The notes: generated from the sequence alone by a model not told the origin. A DNA stretch of 64,000 nt from Catonia carolina (GCA_035578175.1 JAQMRL010000010.1:36526784-36590783), one strand, 5' to 3'. Counted from the first letter of the stretch, positions 11,491 to 24,559 are shown. Program-made: numbers and translations.

Positions 11491-11882
11491 CGTTGTTTAG
11501 TTAGGTCAACAGCCGAAAAACTGGCTTGAACCTCTTGAGGTTTTATTAAGTAAAAATAAGGAGTGAGGTGGTTTACTATTGTCTTGCTCACTGAGTTGAA
11601 AGAGTGTGCTTATCAGCATGCCAGGCCCTCCGAAAAGCACTCACTTTCCACCCTGCAAATGACACCTTCACTTCATTCACCACAGGGTCTGGCTGTATAG
11701 TGAAATTCATTACTCTTTGGGAAGATAACTCTAGTGTCTTTTATACTTCTACCTTTTCTGTTCTTAAATAGTTCAGTCGTATAATTGGCTGACTATGTGA
11801 TAAGAAACAGAACTATTTTTTGTAGCCCTGGAACCACCAGATCGAGTGCAATTCATTTAACACTTCACCGTTCCGTTTGGGC
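11491..11882 (-). repeat. Interspersed repeat family A, copy 3 (full length)
   Basis: It starts at the reverse complement of the CAA tail (CGTTGTTTAGTTAGGTC) and extends to the 5' block TTAACACTTCACCG. It is the same arrangement as copies 1 and 6. A repeat E copy lies 115 bases to the left. Confidence 0.75.
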
Positions 11883-13329
11883 AACTTAAAACATAGCACT
11901 TAAAATTTACGTTTTTTGTAGAACGAAATACAAGCTTCATTTATGAGTAGTGACACATATACACGAGTATCACTTATTAGTGACTTTCCAGAACATTTTT
12001 TTTTGAACAAATGTAGTATAATATATAAAAGTACACAATATCGAAATGGCTAAAATAATTCCATTACTTGTACATAATTAAGCCGGTTTCAAACTTAAAA
12101 TACATTTCAAAGCAAACTTTTGGACTGAGAATCATAAATGAACTGTTATTAATATCCATTACGGGTAAACTTAAATGTAGCGTACCGAATACCGGTTCTA
12201 TTCAGCAACTCGAAATGAAATAATTTAATGCATTTCATTTGTCAAAATCAATTTCATTTCCGTTTTTAAAGAATTTAAACAAAAATCATTCACTCGGAAA
12301 AGAGTTCACATGTAAGACCAGTTTTAAGTTAAAGGGTAAATTTGAAAATGAAACTGATCGATTTCAACGCTGTCAAAAGAAGACAAAAGAAAGTGACGGA
12401 TTGAGGCGTGTGCCTCAAAAATACAAATGGGGTGCAGAAAACGGCGTGGTTGATTCAGTTTTGTATCAGCGGGTGGATTTGTATAAAAAGAAAAAAGTGT
12501 TTAAAGTACAAAGTGGCACGTGACTTACTACATTTCCGGGCACGACCCCTGATGTATATTTTTTTAAAAGGGTAGGACAGTTGTATCTTCATTGTCAAAT
12601 ATTAATGGTACAAACATCTTCCTAATTGGCAATTGTAGTACTACCAGTTTTAATAAAGTAATCAAAATAGTGAAAGGCAAATTGCCTACTTTCCCACATT
12701 ACATGTAAATAAATAACAAATACAAATAAATTTTATATTGAATACTGTTTCTACAATTAATGACCTACCACCGACAGAGTATGTTGTTGAACTGACAATA
12801 CTTAGGTATTGCAACCGATGATAAATCCCTTAATTTTTTTATTGAGGGGTGTGACGTACAATATGTTTTAGGGGATGTTTTATACCCTCTTAATTTATGT
12901 TTTTACGGGTAAAGTAAAAAAGTGGATCACTTCTTTCGGTTTAGTACTTCCGTGAAAAATATTAACATCATTAGTATAGATGACTATTACATTGAATGTA
13001 GCTTAACCATTTTTTATCTCAAGATTTGAGGATCACATTAATTCCTAAAGTTATTACCGGCAGCATTAAGTTTAGAAGATTTAAAGAAAAAATAACTGTT
13101 GGCAATTAAAATGCCCAAAAAATTATGTTTAATGTGTACTTAGGAAAACGATTTACAGTTCTTTATCTTTCAACTGGGATATATTATGTACCTAGTAAGT
13201 TTGGTTTTTGTATATCACCAACACAAATAAATATTATAATGGTTTATAATTAAAAGAAAGTAGTTATTCAGACCAAAGACACGATTAGAAATTCGGTGTT
13301 GGAGCAAGTAAGTATCTATTTGATGTATC
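11883..13329. other. AT-rich spacer, no recognised gene
   Basis: The 94-codon ORF at 12239-12523 (+) is lysine-rich and matches nothing I know. No repeats or RNA genes identified. Confidence 0.45.
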
Positions 13330-13331
13330 TA

Positions 13332-14270
13332 ACGGGTGATTCAAAAAGAGCGCCGGTTTTTAACGGCTGGTAAATTTTTGTTTATCGGTTGGCAACGTTG
13401 TTAGACCTCATTTCTATTTCGGAGAACATTCCGATTGACGATTCAGTTGTAGTTTCTCTTGTTCGCAGTGTAGTACTCTCGCAGTCTGTGTCTAACCATG
13501 GAGAAGTTTACTATTGCACAACGAGTGTTAATCGTCAAAACATTTTACCAGAGTGGAGAGAGTTATGCGGCTACTGTCAGGCGACTTCGCGGTACTCTGG
13601 GACGTAATGAAGCACCGAATGAATCAACAGTTCGGAGGTTCATGAAAAAGTTTTTTGAGACGGGTTCAATAGTCGACCTTAAAAGTTCTGGACATCGTCG
13701 TTCTGGCCGAACTGAGCAGAACGATGCGTTGGTTCGTGACAGTGTGGCTGTTAGCCCAGCAAAATCAATACGTCGCCGTTCTCAACAATTGGGTTTACGA
13801 TGTTCTTCTGTACGGAGAATTCTTCGGTACGATCTCCAATATCACCCGTATAAAATTCAGTTGACGCAACATTTGAAAGTGGCAGACCACCAGAAGAGAC
13901 GACAGTTTGTTGACTGGGTATTGAGAAAACGGCAGGATGATGACACCTTCGCAAACAAAATCATTTTCAGTGATGAGGCGCACTTCCACTTAAACAGTTT
14001 TGTTAATAAACAGAACTGCCGTATGTGGGGTTTAATTCGACGGGTTATCGGGCAAATGGAAGTCGAAACTTGTCGTGCAGTGATATCCAATTTCATGGAC
14101 AGAGTTGATGCGTGCCAGCGCAGTAGAGGAGGACACATGCATGACATCATTTTTCATACATGAAATCGGAAGGTAAGATGAACTTGTTGATGTATTTATT
14201 TTCAGTTTTTCAATAAAACAAATCTCTTAATTTGATATATCAAAACCAGCGCTCTTTTTGAATCACCCTA
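13332..14270 (+). mobile_element. Mariner-like DNA transposon, internally deleted, with intact ends
   Basis: The terminal inverted repeats are GGGTGATTCAAAAAGAGCGC (from 13334) and the reverse complement of GCGCTCTTTTTGAATCACCC (to 14268), matching over about 27 bases with one mismatch. TA dinucleotides flank both ends (13330-13331 and 14271-14272), as expected for Tc1/mariner insertion. At 939 bp it is shorter than the 1.3 kb or so normal for mariner-like elements, and the missing part is in the transposase gene. Its ends could still be mobilised by a full-length relative. Confidence 0.85.
13498..14163 (+). pseudogene. Mariner-like transposase, in-frame internal deletion
   Basis: This 221-codon ORF starts with MEKFTIAQRVLIVKTFYQSG, an N-terminal helix-turn-helix (DUF4817-like) that binds the inverted repeats. 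A second DNA-binding block follows (STVRRFMKKFFETGSIVD, then a GHRRSGR linker). The catalytic domain begins with KIIFSDEAHFHLN, holding the first aspartate. After NCRMWG (about residue 178, near 14030) the sequence jumps to VIGQMEVETCRAVISNF and RGGHMHDIIFHT, the normal C-terminus. The blocks for the second and third catalytic acidic residues are absent. The reading frame survives, so a stable DNA-binding protein lacking catalysis could be made. The start at 13498 fits the family N-terminus; the overlapping ORF from 13389 is a shadow. Confidence 0.8.
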
Positions 14271-14272
14271 TA

Positions 14273-17200
14273 TTTGAGGTATTGGAATGTTGTTTATTGT
14301 GACTGGAAAGCAGATTTGTTTTCTTAATATAAATGTAATACGTATGCTTTTCATTTTGTTAGATTCGATTCTCCAAAATTTCTGCCAATGGTCAAAGTTG
14401 CTTAGTTGTTCTTGTAGGTATTGTGATGCAGTTCCCGATGTTTAGTGTATTTTAAAGGAAGATAGAATTATATAATTTTGCATTTTTATGAAAAACAAAT
14501 ATTACTCGTTATTTTTCACATGGTTGTAATATAAACAAATGTAAATAGATGATCATATATTTTCTTAGTATGATGTGATACGACCAAGAAGACAGGTTTA
14601 GGTAATTTCCTAGTAAAAAAAACGAGCCCTAGGGGGACATAAGATCTCAATATTTCCCTACCGAACTGAATAAGGGGTATTGTTATTCAAATAAGGAGTA
14701 ATCAGCAGCCTAACGTACCCACATAACATTCTGTACTTCTTTAAAGTCACCCAACAAATATCAATACGCCTGGTTACCCTATCGAGAGAGATCAAGATTG
14801 CACCAACCACCCCTCCCCTCTCACACCGAAACAGAATTCTACGATATCGATATCCGGACATGATATCACTTAGCATATCAATCAGCTAACTCATTTCGAC
14901 ATGCCCACAAAACTGTTTTGTCACCAGATGTTCTTTACCCAGTCCAGTGAGTCAGACAATTCGTGAGCGGGGTGTTTTGAATAAATTTGCGTACCAAACG
15001 ATTCCAATATAATATATTAATAGAAATCCTGGTTTTTTTATTTACTGAACGGAATAGATTGTTTCGCACAATTATTTACGCTAAGTGTAAAAATGTACAG
15101 TATTTTAGAATAGGTTACTTAATATTCAAGGGTGGATTTAGTAAAATATACTACTAAATATTCCAGAACAGTAAAAACTAAATATTCTGCAAATAATACT
15201 AGCAATTATGCCTGCACTTCATGCATGATTACTTCTAACCTCAAAAAGGTTCAATTAATAAACCGGTATATTGGTTTTTCCGGCTTCACTCCACATTTTA
15301 GTTTTTCTATATTTTACTTATATAATAATACCAATGCTGATTTTCGGAACTACAGCTCTTTGGAATAGTATTAAAATGATATTTATTGGTTTATGGCAGA
15401 TACAGTCTTTTACCCCTTGTGGCGATGTAATTAAATTGAAGTGAAAATATATTTAAAATAATTAGACGACGTTCATGATGCAATTGATTCTTGGTTTATT
15501 AATGATAATAATAATGATGAAAATAATGATGATTTTTATAATGATGATGATTTTATAATAAATAATAATTGTCTTGAAAAAAGTGAGTTACTTGGATGAA
15601 GTCTTGATGTGTTGTGTAAAGAAAAGAATGTTTTTTGGTTGCCTAGTTACATGTAATTGATTTTAAATTTTGACCAGCTGGACCGCAAATGTTTATAAAA
15701 TAAAATTGTAAAGAAAAAGAAAACATTTAAAGTATGGCTGGACGTAACACCCCTATTAACTAGAAATACTCAAAGAATAGGCATATCGATTTTTAGAACT
15801 GTAGCTCTTCAAGAATGCTTTGGGTATCATTGACGGCACGAAGAACGGAAAGAGGAGAAGTTGCAGAGTGCTCATGCAGTGATATTTTTAATATTATTGT
15901 GTGGAGAAAGTTGGTGAACTTGGGAAAGTTCTTCATAGTTATCATTGTAAACAACTTCAGCTAGGGATAAAAAATAATTAATATGTTGATGATACGAGTC
16001 CTATAGTCTATTTCAAGTTCAGAATGCAGTACGGGAAGTCCATAAGCAACGTATTTCATATGGGAGTTTGAGCGCTACTACACTAACTAAAAATATCGAC
16101 TCCACGTCACAACACGTTCTCATTTACAAACTCCTAAATTGAATAACGTAATACAAAAACATACTTGATATTTGTATCGTTTCATAGATCAGATACCGAC
16201 AAATTACTATAGTACTGGAATTGTTTATCAATTTTGTTGTCTTTTAATTACTTTAAAGTAAAGAATAGTTATTGTTTAAATCTTGGTAAATCTTTAAATC
16301 TTGTTTGAAGAACAGTCGTTAGTATCTCAGAAGGGTCTAAAGATGGTAATAAAACTCCCCGGCCCGACAGTAAGGGTGACGAAGAGAGAAACGCCATACC
16401 TCTTTCTCTTATACGTACCTGCGGTCTCTTCTCTAAATATCAGAGTATAATAATAACATTTACAGCGTAATATAATACGATTCATTAAGAAGTGAAAGTA
16501 TTTTTTCAGAATTTTTTGATTAAAAATGAGCTTGTTAGAGCGTGGTAAGTGAAACTCTAAATATTTTTGCCCGTAACCTTCGGTTGGTGGCGATGGTCAA
16601 GAGTTATTGTATTGGCTGTGCCTGATGTTTTCCGTACGCCTGATAACACAACGGGTTTTCATAACAGCAGTACTGCATTCTGAACGTGAAATAGTTTAGT
16701 TGAGGAACAGAATGGATTGGATAAGTTGTTTTGTCTATAAAGGAATAGGGAAGAGTACGCCGTAGTGATACCCAACGTTTCAGTTATGTAAATATTTTGA
16801 TTATTAAATTATTTTAAACAAATTATCTTTATCTGTTTATCAGGTTGACTTGTTTTACAGTAATTTTTGAAAAGGTATCAGTTTTCATTTTTTCATTTAA
16901 AAGGCTAATAATAAACACTGAAAAGAACGTGTGTTTTGAAAGATTATTAATTCGAAAAGCGATTAAAAATAATGTAATCAGTTTATTTACGCTAAATAAC
17001 TCAAAAAATTAAAATGGATTAATAATTAACATGTTGAACTTTAGAGATTTTTAAGAATGATAAAAGATGTTCCAAAGGCGGATACTGGGGATTAGTTGGA
17101 AAACCATTAGTGAGTGTACTGTTAGGTTCGTCTAGTGACTGTCAAGAGCTCAGTAGAAGTTGAATGTAGTTTTGGGTGGATATGTCATGAACAATCAGTG

Positions 17201-17819
17201 ATCGAGTATAGAAAGTGGAAGATCATTAATTAGAGAGGGCGCGTGTTAGTGCAAAATTTGGCAGGCTGAGTGAGTAGCACTATCTAGTTTGATTAATGAT
17301 AGGTATCAGAACACCATTTAGAAATAGACAATCCTCTCTCATTTCTGTTGTTAGGCAATAACTAGAGTACTACAATGACTTGCAGACTGTTAAATAGATT
17401 TTGTACAGTATATGCTGGGTGCTTGTTAGCTTACGCGCACCCACTAATTATATCAACAATTTCTTCTTTTACTCAATCATCTCCCTTCCTGATTTTCCCT
17501 TCTTCAAATCTCACAAATGAAATAGTCAAACTTGGTATAACGTTATTACTTTTCGGTAAAACGCTTATGGTTTCCTTCTAAGTATTTTCATGATTCGCAC
17601 TTTTCTCTAAATGTTGTTTTATTGTATTTAATAAATCTTCTGAGTTACAAAATTGTCCAATGTATAGTTTTTTAATTTTCAACGTACAGAAAAAAAATTC
17701 ATTCATCTATTCTAATGGTATTTAATAAACCCTTTTAAAATGTTATAATTATATAAATTGGGTTTACTTTTTTCGTATTGGCCAATTTTAGACCATGTAG
17801 GTGACTTTAGACGTTTCTG
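14273..17819. other. Long AT-rich spacer without recognised elements
   Basis: Short GC-richer patches lie at about 14620-14960 and 16350-16440, but no ORF over 80 codons and no element ends were recognised. An ATAATGATG-type low-complexity run is at about 15503-15575. The related strings ACTACAGCTCTT (15349) and ACTGTAGCTCTT (15798) hint at an old local duplication. Confidence 0.45.
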
Positions 17820-18700
17820 GAAGCTCTTTTTACAGCTCACATTCTCAGCATTCGTTCACTGTAGCTTTTCTTCTTTTTTCTGACCACTCGGTGTAATGTT
17901 TTTACTCTTCATGGAAGCCCTCAAAATCCGTAATTAGTTGATTGAATTTGGTTAATTAAGTCTTCTCGGTTTATTCCGGTTTTCTAAAAATACTTTCTAA
18001 CTTTTTTGAACTATTTACATATTTATTTTACTATTTATTTCTGGCATTTTTTCATCACTCATTTTCATCTATCATCCGTCTCACCGTCTGCATAACAGTA
18101 ATTGCAGAAGTCAGACGTTAAACAAAAAAAAAGAAAAGTTTGTCATCCATTCACTGTCGTCATTTGTCATACGACACTGTCGTAAAATTGTAGTCTTCTT
18201 TTCCTAATAGTTTTCATTAATCATTTATTTTTCTGGTACAGTTCTTCTCGTTCTCGTAAACTATATTGTACATCTACTAACTTCGGACCCATTATCTTGC
18301 GGAGGATCTTACTCTCAAATTTCTTTGCTTCTCTCAGTCCAACCTTTCCTGTCATTCTAAAGCACTCACTTTTGTGAATACTCACAGGTTTATCAAAATA
18401 TTATAATGTCTAATCTTGGTTTGTCTTGAGAATGTTTTCTTCTTATACGTGGGGAGTTCCAAGAAGTTACTCGTCTACTGTTGTTAGCTTCCTATTTGCT
18501 GGCCTTCGGTTGTATTATCTCCCGGTGGTACTTAAAGCCATCAACTTTTTCAATGTTTCCATATTGTGTCTTTAATGACGCTTGGCTGTTTTGATGTTCG
18601 TTAAATAATTGAGTTTATTCGAAGAAAATCTGTAGTCCTGCTTTTTCTGCTTGTTCTTTTAACACGTTGATTCGTTCTTTTGCTGGTTACGTGTTCGTTA
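17820..18700 (-). pseudogene. RTE-type LINE RT C-terminal fragment (fragment 2)
   Basis: Minus-strand translation in changing frames gives LKEQAEKAGLQIFFE (about 18660), YGNIEKVDGFKY, ESKILRKIMGPKL (about 18300), INREDLINQIQS and, near the end, KKKKSYSERM. This order matches the RT palm end, thumb and C-terminus of RTE-type ORFs, and LKEQAEKAGLQI aligns with LKECAEKVGLQI of the element at 1-3198. Many stops and frameshifts make it a decayed copy. It retains the ILRKIMGP thumb block that is missing from the first element. A SINE C fragment sits inside it at 18078-18133. Confidence 0.65.
18078..18133 (+). repeat. SINE C, 3' fragment (copy 2)
   Basis: The segment CTCACCGTCTGCATAACAG, AATTGCAGAAGTCAGACG and a short A-run equals the 3' end of SINE C at 53301-53469. 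It lies within the decayed RTE fragment, on the opposite strand. Confidence 0.7.
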
Positions 18701-20791
18701 GTGTTAGGTATAAAGGCTTATACAAAAAATAACTTTTTAAAAGAATGACAAATAAAAGGCCTATAAGGACAATCATTTGAACAAAGCGTCGTTTTGTACG
18801 AGCAAAAATCCAAAATGCAGGTGTGATGATCATAATTAGAGGCGGGTACAGTTAATAAGTAATACAATAAAAAATTATTGAAGAATTGCTTAAGCAACTA
18901 GATATTATTCAAAAGATTGTTTTTGAAATGTACTGAAACATTAAACTAAAAATTAAAAAATCAATAAAGTTATTGAACTTCCTCATTCTTTGATGTCACA
19001 AGCAGAGTGAGAAAATACGAGGAGATAAAATATGTGAATGATACACGTGCGTTTGTATGACTGTGATGCAATCTTAAGAGGGACATCTTTAGTAGAGTGA
19101 GAAAGAAGATGATAAGGGTAAAACAAAGGGCTAAAGTACTACAGTACTTTAATCCACCCTCATTTCTGTCCTAAGTGAAAACAATATGGAATGATTGAGG
19201 CACAAAGGATCCCCTCTGATTGGACAGTTCTGCAGAATAGTACCAGTGTGTAGGCCTATATACGTACGGTATATATCCCTTAGGATGTTTAGGGACCCAC
19301 ACGATCAATCCACAGTTTACGGCCGCGTCTTGAGACCGCGTATTTGCATTTGTTTGGCCCGTACTCGGTTTATGCGTTTCTCAGTCGCTTGTTACGGGGA
19401 TTTCAGCGGCAGAATCGTAAATTGAGACTAGTAATGCAAGCAAGTAATCCGACCACCTGGGGGTCCTAACCCCATTTTTCATAGCCGAAGATATTCGTCC
19501 CGAATATCTTTATATCTCACCATAAAAATTTTCATGTGAAAGTATGCATATTTTTAAACTTTTTTCTTGAATGTACAGGATTATAAATCTGTAGTTGTTA
19601 CAGGATTTTCTGATTTTGAAATGATTGCTTAGCACCGGTGTAAAAAATACTATAAAGGGTAGGAAAATAAAAAGGATAATTCAGAAAACTTAAATGAGAA
19701 TATCAGAAATCTTTATTGCAAAAATATGGATGCGTGACATCTATAAAAAATTATGTGAATATTTGATGTGAAAATTATTTTAATTTTTTACAATAACGAA
19801 ATAAAAACGTTTGAAATAATTAATACTTCCTCTTTTCTTTCGGAAAAATATTTGTTAACGACATACTTCATGTTAAAAAATAAGGTTACCATCCGGAAAA
19901 TATAAATACAGTTTATAGTCCCGAAGCTTCGGTTACTTTTTTGACTTCAGCGCTTGCAGCGGCCAACGGCTTACACATTATATTTTCGTAAATTAAGGAA
20001 TAAGTAAGTCCTTTCAAGGTTTACTTGTGTTTTTGATTTGAAATCATCAGTTTTATGGTAGTATTTGTTAATATTAAGCAGGATTAACTCAGATATGTAC
20101 GAATTCTTATAACTGAGAGTGCTGGCTTATTGGAGCGCTAGTGTGCCGTTATCATTTTTTGCTACCTGTAATCTTCGTGACTAAGTATTAGACCGCGGCA
20201 ATGTCTAAATCATTGTTCTATTATCAGTAACAAGTACGAATTGATGTGACTATTAAATAAAATTATATTATATGTAATTATATGAATTAATCATTAACTG
20301 CCTTGTTATTAGAATTCCTCTGAAATTTACAATGGTGAAAAAACTATTTTTAATCCTTAAGAAAAAGTCTTACCCGTAACAGAACCTAGGGCTTTCGGAT
20401 AAAAAACCGCATAAAAGTTTGTTAAACCACATAGCGTTAGTTTTTCTTCATAAAAGTATACATTTTTCTGTCAGTTCCTGTCGTTATATGTAAATATGGT
20501 TTTTGATAATATAATTTGAAAGGAATTTACGCCTCCACGCTAAAAAGTAACCTAAAAACAATTAAGTGGTTCTAAATAAAAGTTAAAATTATGAAGTATT
20601 GAAAAATCAGACAAATTATCATTAGAAAGCACATGTTTCTCATAAATGTAGTTTATCAGAAAATAAACACTAAAAGAACTTTAGCATCATTTCAGTCTTT
20701 GTCAGCAATGTTATTTTTTTTACAAAAATGTAAACTTTTATTCAAGTTCTTCCAACATTTAAAACAATGTTATTGTAAATTTTTGTAGTAT
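18701..20791. other. AT-rich spacer
   Basis: A GC-richer stretch at 19190-19470 encodes a 76-codon ORF (19195-19425, +) with no recognised motif. Nothing else identified. Confidence 0.4.
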
Positions 20792-21029
20792 AAGGTAGGC
20801 TACTGTTATACGGATTTTTGAAAACTAGATAGTGGCAATGGTTACCGGTGTACTTTGATGATTGCGGTTCAATTAACCATACCTTCTCAAGAAATGGTTG
20901 GTCTGAGTCTGTGCAAAAATATTTCTTATTTACACGTCATATAGTATATCATCCTCATCTCATTGGTTCATGAAGTTTTTTTTTGTTCTTAAATTGGTCA
21001 TATTGCCAAATACACATATTAGGAATAAA
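20792..21029 (+). repeat. tRNA-headed SINE B, copy 1 (head missing)
   Basis: It shares the body GGTTACCGGTGTACTTTGAT, CGGTTCAATTAACCATAC, TTTACACGTCAT and CATCCTCATCTCATTGG, ending at TACACATATTAGG, with the copies at 47044-47360, 47451-47668 and 57108-57420. The tRNA-like head is absent, so it is 5' truncated. Confidence 0.75.
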
Positions 21030-21119
21030 AAAATTATAAAAATATACGCAAAAGTAAAGGTAATATTGTGAACTATTGATGCGTGAAATATTTCAAGAAT
21101 ATTACGAGTCAAAATAGAA

Positions 21120-21152
21120 ATAATAATAATAATAATGTATGAATAATAATAT
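21120..21152. repeat. (AAT)n-like microsatellite
   Basis: A short run of AATAAT units interrupted by ATG. Confidence 0.6.
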
Positions 21153-21624
21153 ATTATTTTGAGAATAATATATGAGACAAATTTTGATCATCTAGAATTT
21201 TTTGGAACCTACATAATTTTTTTTTTTTTTTGGCTTTGCTGATCTTACAATTTAGTAAAAATAATGAATTCCTTCAAAAAACTAGGTAATGTAACTAGGG
21301 TAAAAAATAAGGAAAAGAAACGTGTTAATTTTAAACATATTTTGGCATTTAGCAATAAATTATGTACGATGAGCAATGGTATATGCATATCTTGTGCGAG
21401 GGACCAAGTTTGTCAAGTGTAATTTATTATCAAGCCGCCGGTATAGTTTGTTCTTCAAGTAAAAGGCAAAGAGTATTGCATTCCGTTGGGCTATTATGTT
21501 ATCGATTATATTATTTATTTCTGTATTACTCTACGTTATTCTTTGTGGTTTTATGATTCTGATTAATTATTATCTTTGTAGAATTTCTTGGAAGGTTGTT
21601 TACATAAAGCAGTCGTTGTTTAGT

Positions 21625-22092
21625 CGGTGTGTCAGTAGTAAATCTATACTAATTACGAAGACAAAGCGTGTTTTTGTGCAGGCTAGTTCCCAAAACTACT
21701 CGACGGATTTTCATGAAATTTTGACAGCATAATTTGTATTTATATTCACAGTAACATTTTATTTTTAAATTTACAAAAATGATAACCCTTAGGGCCCTAA
21801 TGAAGATTTTCATAAATGTGTCCGTGTGTCCGTGTGTCCGCGTACTTACGTGTGTGTGTGTGTAAAAGAGAGAGAGAGAGGAGAGAGAGGGAGCGAGAGA
21901 AAGAGTGATGGAGAGAGGGAAGGAGAGAGGAAGAGAGAGGGATGGGGGATAGGGGAGGACAGGGGAGGGAGAATACGTTGGAGTATACAGTCGCTAGCAG
22001 CTAAACAATTTCTGTTACATATTTATTTTAAAAAAATTGATGAGGCCTACACATGTTTCGCGTGCAAAGCCGCACGGGGTAAGCTAGTAGAT
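21625..22092 (+). repeat. Unclassified insect-type dispersed repeat with GA-rich tract
   Basis: It begins near AGTAGTAAATCTATACTAAT and ends at GCCGCACGGGGTAAGCTAGT. Repeats with a start of the type CTATACTAAT, an early CTCGACGGATTTTCATGAAA block and an end like AAGCCGCACGGG..AGCTAGT are familiar from insect genomes, but I cannot securely assign this one to Helitrons, RTE-derived elements or SINEs. A TGTG run (about 21848-21862) and a GA-rich tract (about 21867-21960) sit inside. The ORF at 21826-22128 is simply the translated microsatellite. Confidence 0.45.
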
Positions 22093-22348
22093 TGTAAAGT
22101 TAGTAATGTGTTGTTTTCACCGGGTTGATAGAAACCGGTTGGTCACATATTGGAACCAAAATCGTTCGTGATAAGAAAATAGAGAAATATTCGTAAGTTG
22201 TGAACGACTGTAAGTAAGAATTAATTTTTTGATTGTAAATGACCATATTTCTTTTTAGGTAAGTTTAGCTTAAGTTTTGAAACGATTTGTAACCAATTTA
22301 CTCTATAATCAGGTCAAGTACTTTATTTTCTTTTATAGCAATAATTCT

Positions 22349-22733
22349 GCCCATAACAGACAGGTGGAATGTCAAATTATTTACACTCAATCTGTTAGTT
22401 GCAGGGCTAAAATCAATAGTTCTGTTTCTTATCACATGGTCAGCCAATTAAATGACTGAATCATTCAAGAACAGAAGAGGTAGAGGTGTAAAAGACACTA
22501 CTCAGAGTTATCTTCTCTGAAAGTAATAAATTTCATTATATAGCCAGACTCTGTGATGAATGAAGTGAAGGTATCATTTGCGCAGTGGAATATATGTGCT
22601 TTACAGAGGGCCGGCTGATAACATACTTTGTCACTCAGTGAGGAATGCAATGGTAACCACCTTACTCCTTGTTTTACTTAGTAAAACCTCTACAGGTTCA
22701 AATCAGCCTTTTGGCTGATGACCTAAACAACAG
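22349..22733 (+). repeat. Interspersed repeat family A, copy 4 (full length)
   Basis: It runs from GCCCATAACAGACAGGTGG to GATGACCTAAACAACAG. With copy 2 and copy 8 it defines both ends of the family. It carries GCAGGGCTAAAATCAATAG and TTACTTAGTAAAACCTC. It is followed by TAATAATAAG. Confidence 0.8.
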
Positions 22734-24074
22734 TAATAATAAGTAATAATTCACTCGGTAATTAATAATTAAGTAGTATTCAATAATGGTAATAATAAAC
22801 GTAAGTAATTAATTTATTATTTAATACTTCTTTTATAAATTTAAAAGGAAGTGTTGTTATTTATAAACAACCAGATCCTGAAAGGACATGGAATAAAAGT
22901 TACAATATGAAATTTATATTTTTAGGTCTAATTATTATGTAAATTTTTCATAAAAATATACAGATAAGTTATGTCATAAAGTAAAAATTCTTTTCATTAC
23001 GGTGTCGACAATCCAATTCAGGGTTATCAGGGAAGCACACCCGATAAAGAAGAAATTGGAAATGGTAGAAGGCCACCACCACGCTTAGTCATTGTGTCTG
23101 CATATTAATAAAGAGGGGAACTTTGAAATCCTCATGGGATTTGATAAGAATATTTTTTATGTTTTTATTTTACTTTTCCTTTTTCTTCACCTGCATCACA
23201 TATCTATTTCCTTTATTTTTCTCATTTTCTTTTATGGTACTGTTTTCGAAATGTGTTATCAGTCAGCTCATTTCGTTTTAGATGATCTCAATGAAGATAA
23301 TTTTTTAGAAGAATGCGTATTGGAGAAAATTACTTTTGTTAACGTCTTGCCGTTTAATATAAGCCATTGTATAAAAATATGATTTATTACGATGTCATAT
23401 TCATTTTTGAGCTTTACAATTATTACAATTACTTTTGTACTTTTTCATTCTATTATATCACAAAAATTACAACTAATTACTAAAAGGAAAATAACAAAAA
23501 AACCTTATTAGATGTTAATACAAAATTGTTTCAGATTAACCACGTTCTTCAGTTCAACAAATTTGCTATAAATATGGACTGATCCATTTATGAACTGAAC
23601 AGCTACAATATTAATTACTTTTGATCAGAGTTATCTTTTCTAAAGTAATCGATTTCGTTTTAGATATATAAATACTATATTGATAAATGTCGATTACTAC
23701 ATTATAGATTTTGGATACCATTATAAAGCTAGACCTAGACTGGGGAATAAAATGAAGGCATAGAGAAGAGATTGTTTGTCACCAGATGATTTTGAGGAAG
23801 GTAACAACGAACACCATAATTTCTTGTTTTATGTAGTAGAAAATATTTGGGTTTGAAACAACCGTGGAATTAATTGTTGGCCTAAACAAAAAAAAGCTGA
23901 TAAGTCTCTTCGTTATCAGAATATAATAAACGATTCAAAACTCTACGGGATGTAAGTTTGATAACAATAAAATTTTAAATAAATTAACGTGAAGATGTCA
24001 TTTGAGTACGTCAATTTTGTTGGCTAAACTTATCTTACCAACAAGAAAGTTTTTTTAAAAAGGATTTTTTTGCG
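22734..24074. other. AT-rich spacer
   Basis: The 96-codon ORF at 23092-23382 (+) is hydrophobic because of T-rich sequence and is not convincing as a gene. No elements recognised. Confidence 0.45.
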
Positions 24075-24475
24075 AATCGTTCTTTAGAGAAAGCACGCCA
24101 AATCCATATTTTAATTACTTCTTCATGTTTTGCTAACGTTTCTTTTTCTCTCACAAACTCTTCATTCTTTCGGATCTTTTCTTCATAAGTCGTTCAGTGT
24201 TGTGGGGTTCACGTCTTTTCTTTTCATTATCCCCGAGTTCGTTCTGTGGCTTTCTTTCTAAACATTCTGTATGTTTTCTGGGTCAATTTTTGCTTATTTA
24301 TGGTCATTCAATTTTACTGTGAACCTTTGTATTGAGAATTATTATTTTATCGAAAATTTGTTTTTTCAATCTGCAATCGTTCATTCTTGCCACATGTCCG
24401 TAAAAATCAAGTCTTCTTACTCTTATTACTTGGATTATGTTTTCAGATTTTCGTATTTGTTCGACCGGGGTCTAT
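24075..24475 (-). pseudogene. RTE-type LINE RT C-terminal fragment (fragment 3)
   Basis: On the minus strand, starting near 24470, the sequence gives ENIIQVIRVRRLDFYGHVAR then MNDCRLKKQIFDK, which matches the RLRFYGHIMRLDDSRLIKKI block near the C-terminus of the element at 1-3198. Further on, KRREPHNTERLMKKRSERM resembles the terminal ERRK..HSERMK block of this clade. Stops occur between the blocks. Confidence 0.65.
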
Positions 24476-24559
24476 TATAAAAAGGATTTTATTGAAGTGA
24501 AAACTTTTTTGGACGTACCTTGCGTTTCTGAACAGTGAACCGTCACGCTCGGATCAGTG

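Noticed and set aside
12239..12523. 94-codon lysine-rich ORF
   Set aside because: No motif or context; length is compatible with chance in AT-rich DNA.
21826..22128. 100-codon ORF rich in arginine, glutamate and glycine
   Set aside because: It is the translated GA-rich microsatellite of a repeat; no domain.
23092..23382. Hydrophobic membrane-protein-like ORF
   Set aside because: Hydrophobicity follows from T-rich codons; no start context, homologous motif or neighbouring exons.
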